Positions 10,373 to 19,000 of a stretch of 35,480 nt of DNA are shown here, piece after piece. Each line of letters starts with the position of its first letter. The stretch's first letter is position 1. The position numbers and the translations under genes are program-made. The stretch comes from Isotricha intestinalis (taxonomy: Eukaryota; Ciliophora; Litostomatea; Vestibuliferida; Isotrichidae): assembly GCA_023807065.1 (NCBI GenBank), contig JAJJLU010003721.1:1-35480 (forward strand). Direction: 5' to 3'. The notes below the pieces were generated by a model. The model worked only from the letters and a program-made list of their open reading frames with translations. It was not told the DNA's origin and ran no database searches.

Positions 10373-11848
10373 CTAAAAGAAAAAGAATTTCTTAGCCTTT
10401 TTTGTTATATTTGGTAAAATACCAATATTCATATATTGATCATGAATATGAACATCGATATTTTTCAATTCAACTCCTTCAATCATTGGTAAAGAAATAT
10501 TTTTCAAAGCTTCACTAATTCTCATATTAAGTAAAGAAATCATTGCATCAATAATCATTTGAGACTTTTGAACAACACTTTCATCATCATTTTGTTCAAA
10601 AGTACTTTTAGTAGTTTTAAATCTAGTCATTTTTGCAGAATCAATTTTACCATCTATTTTACTTTGAGTAACATTAATAGATAATAAAAGTTCTATATCT
10701 GTATCACCTGAAATTGCAAATTCACTTTTACTAACATTATCTTTTCTACAATAAACAGTTAAATTTTCATATAAATTTAACATTGCTTTACCTTCGATAA
10801 ATTTAATTGAAGGAGGATTTTCAACTTCAAATCCAATATCAGCAAGATATAAAGAATCAAATTTTTGAGTAATATTTGGAAATATATTACTTAATAAACC
10901 TGCAGTCAAAGCAATTGGAACTTGCTCACTTTTGATTAAGAGATTAAATCTATTTTGCTTTCCTAAAAGAAAGAATAAATTATCAAATATATATTGACTT
11001 AATAATAAATCAATTGCATAATTTGATTCTTTAACTTCAGGAATTTCAATTGTTTTTCCTTTATATTCATAATTTTTATCTTTAATTTGAGCTTCAAATT
11101 CCATTTGTAAGAAATTTTTTTTTATTTGAGGTTCTCTATTCATTGAATAATGAATTGTCATATTTGAATTAATTGGAAAAGATAAATTAGAATTTTCCAT
11201 TAAATTATATAATTGTTTATTAACTAAAGGACGATAATCAGTATTAAATTTATTTTTTATAATTTCAACAATTGCATTTTTAGCATTTAATAAAATATAT
11301 TCTATCATTTTTTCTAAAGTTCCTTCATGTTCAAAATCAAATTCAAAGTCTTTTGCATCAAATGAAAAAGATTCTATTTCTAAACCAGGACCTTTTTTAT
11401 TTGGTTCTTTTTTATTTGTTATCCTTAAAACTTTTGTATTCATTGTTACTGAAGTATCTTTTATGGCAATTTTCCCTGTTCCATGATTAGAATAGAAATT
11501 ACTTCTGAAAATATAATAAAATTGAATAAGAGCTTTTACATTATATACTTTTAATGATATTTTATCTGGTTCATTGAAATTGATTTCAAATGTTTTATCT
11601 GTTAAATCCACTAAACGAAATTTTGAGTCTGACATATTAAATTGCACTGTTCCTATAAAATCTATCTTTTGAGTAAAGTTAAATCCTGGAAATGAAAAAT
11701 CTTTGTTGTTTAAAAAATATTTTATTATTCCTATTTCTAAATCTTTTAATTGGGGTTCATTAATTATGTATTTTAAACTTGGATATACATTTTCTTGAAG
11801 TAAAGTTGATGAAATAAATATGAAGAATATTAATATGGATTTGGACAT
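10373..11848 (-). CDS. Secreted BPI/LBP-family (TULIP) lipid-binding protein
   Basis: The 491-residue protein has a hydrophobic signal peptide (about 1-18) and then two halves of similar length made of alternating strands and amphipathic helices, the layout of bactericidal/permeability-increasing protein and LBP. The YP-x-L-x-x-[IV] stretch after the signal, the long helix around 175-210 and the C-terminal strand with NIDVHIHDQYMNIG are family features. Several N-x-S/T sites are consistent with secretion. Family members bind lipids in two hydrophobic pockets, often bacterial lipopolysaccharide; the ligand here is not known. A role in handling ingested bacteria is possible but is inference. 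It ends in TAG, the only gene here that clearly does so; read-through would add about 20 residues before the next TAA. Confidence 0.87.
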   Translation of the reverse strand: MSKSILIFFIFISSTLLQENVYPSLKYIINEPQLKDLEIGIIKYFLNNKDFSFPGFNFTQKIDFIGTVQFNMSDSKFRLVDLTDKTFEINFNEPDKISLKVYNVKALIQFYYIFRSNFYSNHGTGKIAIKDTSVTMNTKVLRITNKKEPNKKGPGLEIESFSFDAKDFEFDFEHEGTLEKMIEYILLNAKNAIVEIIKNKFNTDYRPLVNKQLYNLMENSNLSFPINSNMTIHYSMNREPQIKKNFLQMEFEAQIKDKNYEYKGKTIEIPEVKESNYAIDLLLSQYIFDNLFFLLGKQNRFNLLIKSEQVPIALTAGLLSNIFPNITQKFDSLYLADIGFEVENPPSIKFIEGKAMLNLYENLTVYCRKDNVSKSEFAISGDTDIELLLSINVTQSKIDGKIDSAKMTRFKTTKSTFEQNDDESVVQKSQMIIDAMISLLNMRISEALKNISLPMIEGVELKNIDVHIHDQYMNIGILPNITKKAKKFFFF

Positions 11849-11968
11849 TTAGAAATATATATTTTTTGTTATTATTTTTTATATTATATATTTTATTTAA
11901 TATTTATGAATTAATAAAAAATTTTATTTATTTTCTTTATAACAAAATTAATTAGAAAACAATAATTT

Positions 11969-14215
11969 TCAAGCTTTCTCAAATTCTAATTCATTAATTG
12001 AATAACCTTCATAACCTTCACTATTCACAATAATTCCAATTTTATTATTATTTTTTTGATTTTCTTCGTTTTTTTCAAATATTAAAATATCGGAAATTTG
12101 ACTGTCTTTATTAAAAATAGTAAGTAAACATCTATATTTAAATAAAATATTTTCATTGTTTAATCCTTCATTTGCATTAATAGTATCTAAAGCAATGACT
12201 TTAATAACTCCATCAAAAGAACCAGTAAAAATTAAATTAGTATCTTCTTTGTATAAAAATTTAATTACAGTTATACTATCATTATGTTCTTTAATAGCTA
12301 ATAAATTTTTAGTTCCACATTCTCCTTTATATAATTTCCAAATAATAATTCTTTTATCAGCACCTCCGCTTATAATATAATCTTTATTTAATATTTTACA
12401 AATAGTTAAAGACCATACCCAAGAATTATGTTCTTTTAAAGTATTTTTTAATATAAAATTACCTTCTTTTTCTTCTTCTTCTTCTTCTTCTTCATTTTCT
12501 TCTTCATTATATTTCCAAATGTAAAAAGCATTTTCTTTTCCTGAAGAAGTTATTAATATATTCCCTTCTTCAATATAACACATAGTTATTATTCTCTTTT
12601 TTGAATGATGTAAAGTTAAAATTGTTTTATTTTCATATGGATCAAAAATTAAAACATTACTTCCTATTGTCCCTAAAGCAATAAAAACATCATTTTTTAA
12701 TGTTATATTTATACAACAAGTGATTGGAGTGTTTGATGGTTTTCCACACTTTTTTAAATTTGTTAAATTATCTTCATATAAAAAATAATATGGAGCATCT
12801 GTTATGAAAAATATATCATAGGTTAAATCTGTTTTATTTAATTTAGTTTGGAGAATATGTGTAATTTTAATTTCATTTAATTTATTAAATCTATTTTTTG
12901 AAAGTGTATTTGGAATTTCTTTTAAATTTATTTTTGAATTAACTTTAGAAATATTTGTCATTAAATTTATTTTATCTATTTGAATATCGTATCCACTTGA
13001 AAAACTTAATAATAATTCTTTTTCATTTGATTTATTATCATTAATAAAATTCATACTTGTTATTCTTGTTGGTTTATTATATAAACTTTTTTGGGATAAT
13101 CTCATTTTATATATTTTACCTATTAAATCTGGATTTATTTTTTCTTCTTCTTTATCAAATTGATAATTATCTTTTTCAAATTCATTTAATTCATCATTAT
13201 TGTTTATAAAATGATTTTCTTCTTTACTAGAATAATTAATTAATCTATCAAATTTATTATTAAATTTAAATTGTTTTGAACTTTCATTTTTTCCAGAACT
13301 AATATCTCTTTCTCTTATTTCATTTTCATAATATTTAATTTTCTGATTTAAAAATTCTACTTTATTCTCCAATTGATAAATTTGACATTTATTATTAATA
13401 ATATGTTTCCTAAAATCAAGAAGCCTAAATTTTCTTTCACAAAACATACAATGCATCATTTGTTCATTACATAAATATTCATGAATAATCAATTTTTTAA
13501 TATTAACTTTTATTTTCTCAATATCAATAAATTCACTACTATCATTTCCATAAGTAATATTACAATATTTACATCTAATTCTATTTCCATCATAACTATT
13601 ATTATCATAACTAAAGCAAACTTTACAATGACTAATAACTTTATCTTTACTATCAACAAAATTACATCTGTCACACATATAAGGACCATAATCACAATTT
13701 TCAATATGTTTATCATAATTTTCATAATTTAACATTTCTTTACAACCTTTATGAAAAAAAATACAATTAACTTGAACTGAATTAATCATATTTTTTAAGA
13801 TTCTATTAACAGGTTTAAATTGGTTTTTACATCTATTTGGACAATGATTAGAATATAAAGTATAATCAAATATACATCTTCTACAAAATATTGTTGAACA
13901 TGTTGCACATTCTAAAGGGTTTGTTACAAAAGATAAACATATTCCACAAATAAAATCAGGAAATTTTTCGCTGAATATTTCATATATTGGATATAATGGA
14001 AGATGATTTTCTGTTTCATATATTGATATTTTTATTGGATTTGAAGGTTCCATATTTTGCTTTTTTTTATTTTGAGAGATTGATTCTAAGTTTTCATTAC
14101 TACTATTTGTACTTTTTGAAAAAGAATTTTTCTTTGAATCTTCTGGGGAATTTGAATTAAGAGATTTTTCAAATTTTTTAGTTTGGGGATTGTATTTTGG
14201 TAAATTTTCATACAT
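11969..14215 (-). CDS. RING-like/TRAF zinc-finger/WD40 protein, TRAF7-like layout
   Basis: The 748-residue protein has a disordered Ser/Asn-rich start and then a RING-like finger. Its ligands are C90xxC93, C103xxC106, C111xxC114 and C125xxxC129, with Cys at 106 where C3HC4 RINGs have His. Further Cys/His pairs (about 150-280) form TRAF-type zinc fingers. A coiled coil (about 283-305) leads through a charged linker to WD40 repeats in the C-terminal 280 residues, where SGGADKRIIIWKL and TGSFDGVIKV are clear repeat ends. A run of Glu interrupts one blade. RING-TRAF-WD40 order is that of TRAF7-type E3 ubiquitin ligases; ligase activity is inferred only. It ends in TGA, with a TAA seven codons further on. 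Its promoter is the 101-bp gap shared with the next, divergent gene. Confidence 0.86.
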   Translation of the reverse strand: MYENLPKYNPQTKKFEKSLNSNSPEDSKKNSFSKSTNSSNENLESISQNKKKQNMEPSNPIKISIYETENHLPLYPIYEIFSEKFPDFICGICLSFVTNPLECATCSTIFCRRCIFDYTLYSNHCPNRCKNQFKPVNRILKNMINSVQVNCIFFHKGCKEMLNYENYDKHIENCDYGPYMCDRCNFVDSKDKVISHCKVCFSYDNNSYDGNRIRCKYCNITYGNDSSEFIDIEKIKVNIKKLIIHEYLCNEQMMHCMFCERKFRLLDFRKHIINNKCQIYQLENKVEFLNQKIKYYENEIRERDISSGKNESSKQFKFNNKFDRLINYSSKEENHFINNNDELNEFEKDNYQFDKEEEKINPDLIGKIYKMRLSQKSLYNKPTRITSMNFINDNKSNEKELLLSFSSGYDIQIDKINLMTNISKVNSKINLKEIPNTLSKNRFNKLNEIKITHILQTKLNKTDLTYDIFFITDAPYYFLYEDNLTNLKKCGKPSNTPITCCINITLKNDVFIALGTIGSNVLIFDPYENKTILTLHHSKKRIITMCYIEEGNILITSSGKENAFYIWKYNEEENEEEEEEEEKEGNFILKNTLKEHNSWVWSLTICKILNKDYIISGGADKRIIIWKLYKGECGTKNLLAIKEHNDSITVIKFLYKEDTNLIFTGSFDGVIKVIALDTINANEGLNNENILFKYRCLLTIFNKDSQISDILIFEKNEENQKNNNKIGIIVNSEGYEGYSINELEFEKA

Positions 14216-14316
14216 TTTTAAAAAAACAATTTTAAATTTTGAAAATAAAATTTAAAAATAATAATAAATACATATATTTATATTGTTTAATATTTTTTAA
14301 GTGAAATTTAAAATAA
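14216..14316. promoter_or_regulatory. Compact bidirectional promoter region
   Basis: The divergent start codons of the RING/WD40 gene (minus) and the pepsin-like gene (plus) are only 101 bases apart. Both promoters and both 5' leaders must therefore fit here, or overlap the coding regions. The stretch is nearly all A and T. I see no recognisable TATA box or initiator that I could separate from the base composition. Confidence 0.6.
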
Positions 14317-15495
14317 ATGAATATTAAGTTCATTATTATCTTTTACTTATTATCATTAACTTTTGAAAATGGAAAAGATTTTACATTACAATATTTATTT
14401 CCAATGAGAATAGGAGAAAAAGCACAAGATATACAAATGTTAATTGATTCTACAATATCAAATAATATTATATTTTCAAATACAGATAGACCATATGCTC
14501 AAATGATATTAACAGGCACTGAGTTGGATACTTTTTATGATTCAACTGAAATTAATCATCAAGTCATTCAAAATTTCACTTATACGGTTCAAGATGATGA
14601 TACCAATTTAAATAATTCTAAAATTCAAGGAATTTTAGGTTTAGGAATTTCAGAATATGAAACAAATGATTTATTAGATACTTTAAAAAACGAACAAATA
14701 TTAAATAAAAGAATAATTTATGTTAACACTCCAATATTAAAAATCGAATTTCAAGTAGATAAATTAAAAAATGAAACAAAAAGATTTAATAATTGTTCAT
14801 TAACTGATAAATATGATTTAGATGAAAAATACCATAATAGTTGGATTTGTGAATATTCACATTTATTTATAGGAAATAATAGTAAAAATTTAGATTGGAA
14901 TGATTCAATGGAAATTAATGGAAGAGCAATTTTTGATACAACAATTGCATATATAACTGCTCCAATTGAATATTATGATGTATTTGAAGATTTATGGGAA
15001 ATTGACAAAACAAATTGTCAACCTTTTACAAATGTAAAAAATGAAACAATTATAAGTTGTAATCTTACTCAAGAAATTATAGAAAAGTTTGAACCTTTAT
15101 ATTTTGTATTTAATGGATTTGCTTATAAAGTTGATAGTAAAGATCTATTTCAAGAAATAAATGGTATATATTTTTCTCTTATTAGATTTAGGCTTGAAAA
15201 TAATAATATATGGAATTTTGGTTATCCTTTTTTAAAAAATTATGAAATTAGATTTGATTTTGATGAAAAAGTAGTAGGAATTAAAGGAGAAAATATTCTT
15301 AATTTTACAAAGGAATATTTAGAAGAATATGAAGGAAATCAAGGATTTTTAAATAAAGTGTATAATGATAAAAGAGCTATGATTGGTGCTGCCATTATTG
15401 GTTCTTTAATTCTTTTCTTTATTTTATTTATGATTTTGAGGTCATTTTTCCAAAAAAGAAATCCACCTTTACATAGTGAATTAATTGAAGAATAA
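14317..15495 (+). CDS. Membrane-anchored pepsin-like protein with altered active-site motifs
   Basis: The 392-residue protein has a signal peptide (about 1-16), a pepsin-like body and one transmembrane helix near the C-terminus (about 355-377) with a short cytosolic tail. The first active-site loop reads DST (Asp44) instead of DTG, and the second reads DTT (Asp207) instead of DTG, followed by IAYITAP, which matches the family wording TSLITAP. The family's late motif is also present as WNFGYPFLKNYEIRFD. Both Asp residues remain but both motif glycines are replaced, so activity is doubtful. Multiple N-glycosylation sites fit an extracellular or lumenal body. A related protein lies at 32146-33369. 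ATG is the first in frame after the 101-bp divergent promoter. Confidence 0.78.
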   Translation: MNIKFIIIFYLLSLTFENGKDFTLQYLFPMRIGEKAQDIQMLIDSTISNNIIFSNTDRPYAQMILTGTELDTFYDSTEINHQVIQNFTYTVQDDDTNLNNSKIQGILGLGISEYETNDLLDTLKNEQILNKRIIYVNTPILKIEFQVDKLKNETKRFNNCSLTDKYDLDEKYHNSWICEYSHLFIGNNSKNLDWNDSMEINGRAIFDTTIAYITAPIEYYDVFEDLWEIDKTNCQPFTNVKNETIISCNLTQEIIEKFEPLYFVFNGFAYKVDSKDLFQEINGIYFSLIRFRLENNNIWNFGYPFLKNYEIRFDFDEKVVGIKGENILNFTKEYLEEYEGNQGFLNKVYNDKRAMIGAAIIGSLILFFILFMILRSFFQKRNPPLHSELIEE

Positions 15496-16027
15496 TTTTA
15501 AAAATAATAATATTTATTTAAAATAAAATGATTTTATTAATATTATTCAAAATAATAATATTTATTTTCTTTTATTATACTTCTCTTTCCTTTTTTAGAA
15601 ATAAAATAATTTTAATTAAGAATATTTCCACAAATATTATTATTATAATCAATAGCATAAATAGATTCATTATCTTCTTTAGTAATAAATATTTTACAAT
15701 ATTATCATAGCCTCCTGTTAATATTAAATTATTTTTTAAAGTTTTAGATATTCTAATATATTCAGTTGCTTGGAATAAATAATCTAAAATATTTATTATC
15801 TAAAGAAAAAACTAATATTAATGAATGAGAAAATTGCCAAAATTTATATTATTGATAATACTGATTATTTATTCTTTAATCTATTTGAAACTTTTGAAAA
15901 ATAATTATTGAGAAGAACGATATCGAATATATACTATTTTTAATAAAATGGATTTCCACACATTCAATAAAAATTAAAGATAATTTATTAAGAATTAATT
16001 AAATTAAAAAAATTAATAAATTATATT
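15496..16027. other. Convergent spacer holding a WD40 gene remnant
   Basis: This 532-bp gap lies between two genes that converge. No intact gene is visible. The minus strand of 15612-15959 contains decayed coding sequence, listed separately. A 60-codon plus-strand open frame at 15528-15710 is the antisense shadow of that remnant and is not called as a gene. Confidence 0.6.
15612..15959 (-). pseudogene. Decayed WD40-repeat gene fragment
   Basis: Reading the minus strand in changing frames gives pieces that look like WD40 blades. A piece beginning near 15959 contains HFIKNSIYSI. A second (15848-15765) contains FWQFSHSLILVFSLDNKYF. A third from 15778 contains LILTGGYDNIVK, which matches the end of a WD repeat. 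One base missing in an A-run at that point shifts to a frame reading IFITKEDNESIYAIDYNNN, open down to TAA at 15612-15614. At least three frame changes and internal stops show that it is broken. It has no start codon in place. It is probably the 3' end of a lost gene; its relation to the WD40 protein at 11969 is not clear from the sequence. Confidence 0.55.
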
Positions 16028-19000
16028 TTAATTTAATAAATCAATATATTTATCAATATAAAAATCTTCATCTTTACTTTTTAAAGATTTTAATTTTACT
16101 GCATTTAATAAATCTTCCATATTAACATCACCGTTTTCTTTTTTAAATAATTCATATAAAAATTCTTTTAAGCTCATATTAAATTTTTTTGCTTTTTTAT
16201 CTTCAGAATCATCATAATATTCATTAAAAATTTTATTTCCTTCAAACCATAAAGTTGTATTAAAATAATCTTCTTTTGATAAAAAACAATGAGATTTTAA
16301 TTTATCTTGAATTTTGGAATAAATTTGTTTATAATCATAATCATCTAAATATTTTAAAGGGAATAAACTCATAATAGCAAAAATATGATTAATGTTAATT
16401 AAATCATCTCTTCCTTTATCAGGATCAATTGAAAAAGTCATTTTTTTAATAAAATTATAAAATTGATGGTAATTAATTTTATTTAAAGGTGTTTCTTCTA
16501 AATTAGAAAAATTAATACAAATATGTTTTTTAAATACAATATCAATAAATCTTGCTTCGCTGATAAATTCATTTTCTATTGTATATAATTGAACATCTTT
16601 ATATAATTTATATAATATTTCTATATATTTTCTATAACTAATATCATTTTCACCTTCACTTTCAACATCTTCATTAGGATTTTTGTAATTATTTTTAAAT
16701 TTAAACTTCATTGGTTTATAAATATTAAATTTATCTAATTCAAAATCCCATTGAATTTTTAAGTTTTGATTGACAATTTTTCTTAATCTTTCAATTAATT
16801 GATTCATCATATTATTTTGAAAATGAACACTATCTATAATCCATTCATCTAATAAAGAATATAATTCATTTGATATTCTTAAAATAGTATTTAAAGTTCC
16901 TATTGCATAAGTTTTAATAATTGTTAATCTATATTTATATTTATTTTTTTCATTTTCTACTCCATTTGTTTGTTCTTCTATAATATTAAATAATTCTTTG
17001 CTTTCTTCTGATGTTACTGAATCATTTAATCCTTTTCTTAAAGTTTTGATTTTTGTTAATTTTTTTTTTTTTGATAAATGAGTTCTATTGACTGAATTAT
17101 CAGTTCCAGAACTATTAATATTTAAATTTTCACTTTGTTTTTGAAGAAAATCACTAGTTTCTATTTGTTTAATTAGGTAATCATATTGAAAAATTATTTT
17201 CATACAATTTAAATATATTTTTTCTATTCTTGGAAAAACTTTATTACCATCATCATCTTCTTTTATTAAAGGTAAATTTTCTGTATTTCTTATAATTGAA
17301 TTTGGTTTAATTTCATCTAATTTATTTGTAAATATTAAATTTGGTGCATTTGTGATTGTTGTTAAATGATGATAAAATTCTTTTATAATATCTACAGAAA
17401 TTAAAAATTTTTCTGTTTCAATTAGAAACATTTTTTCAATATTTTCATAAAAATATAAAATTTGTTTTTCAAAAAAACCATTATGCATTAATTTTTTTCT
17501 TTCTTCAATTGCATTTAATTTTCTTTCATTTATGATTTCCCATAAACCATCTGTTAAATCATTTAAATCATTATTAAATTCTTCAATAACTAAATCATGA
17601 GTAGTTAAATGACTAAATTGAATTTTAAAAGAAGAATATTTTTTAGTAAATTTATCAATTAATTCTTTTTTGTTTGAAGGAGTATTTAAAAAAGAAATGA
17701 AATCATTTTGATTTTTTTCTAAAGTATTACTTATCAATTCTCTAATATTAGAAATATTTACAAAAATATGCTTTAGAGTAGTAGTATAATTATTATTAAA
17801 AGTTCCCCATTTTTTTAGAAAAAGCATATTAATATTAGATTTAATAATTCTTTTTTTAACTTCATTATATCTTCTTCCATATTTAATATTTGTGTTTTGT
17901 AATTCTGCAGTTGGATTCATCGCAACATGCTCTCTCTCTCCCATCATACTTCTATTTAATCTAGAAGAATGAGATATTGAAGATATATTTTGATTATTTG
18001 ATGATGATTGAATATTAATATTTTCATTATTTTCATTATTCTCATTATTAATATTTGTATTTTCCTCATTTAATTCTTTATTAACATAATATGATTGTTC
18101 ATATTTTTCAATTACTTTCGATAATATATTATCACATAAATCATTGACTATTTCTTCTTTGTCTTTACTTTCTTTGACAATATAAATATTTTTAAAAATT
18201 TCAATATATTTTTTAACTTCTTGAATACTTAAATCATATTCATGTAATTGTTTTTCAACTTCTTCTTCCGTTGGTTCAGTAACATCAACTAATCTTTCAT
18301 TTAATTTTTTATCTTTTTCAGGAGGAGGATTATCTTCCATATGATAAATAATATTAGTATTAGGATCTATTTTCCTATTATTTACTCTTCTTAAAGTTTC
18401 TTGTTCAGAAACATCAAATAAACAAAAATTATCAAAAACTGAAGTTATTCCTTGTTTTTTAGGATCTGTATGAAAAATTTTATCAATTATAAAAAGAAGA
18501 TTTTCATTTTCTATTTCTTTTTCTGGTTTTGGTAAATCTAATTGTTCTATAAATCCAGTACATCTTTTTTCAAATAATTTAAATTGATTTAAAGTTTGAG
18601 GAAAATCATCTAATATTATTCCCTTATATGAATTATGAATTAATGTTTCTTTTTCTTTGATAAAATTTTGTTCTTCTTTTACTTTTGCTTTTGGTTTTTT
18701 TAATTGTTCTTCCCTAATTAAAGCAAGTTCTTCTTCAATTGTATTTATTCTATTAATTTTTTTATTTACTTCTTCTTCAATTTCTTCTTTTGTTTTTATT
18801 GGAAAATCTTTTTGTAAATAATAAAATATTAAATTGATTAAATTATCATCAGATATATTTTCAATTTCTTTTTTTGCATAAGGTTCAATAATTGATCTTA
18901 AATAAGCAAATTCATGTTCTTCTTTTTCTCTTTCTGCTTTTAATTGTTCTAATTGATTTTTTTTCATTGTTTTAAATTTTGGATGATCTTCTAAAGGAGT

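Noticed and set aside
15528..15710. Plus-strand open frame of 60 codons
   Set aside because: It is hydrophobic noise opposite a decayed minus-strand WD40 remnant and has no family features.
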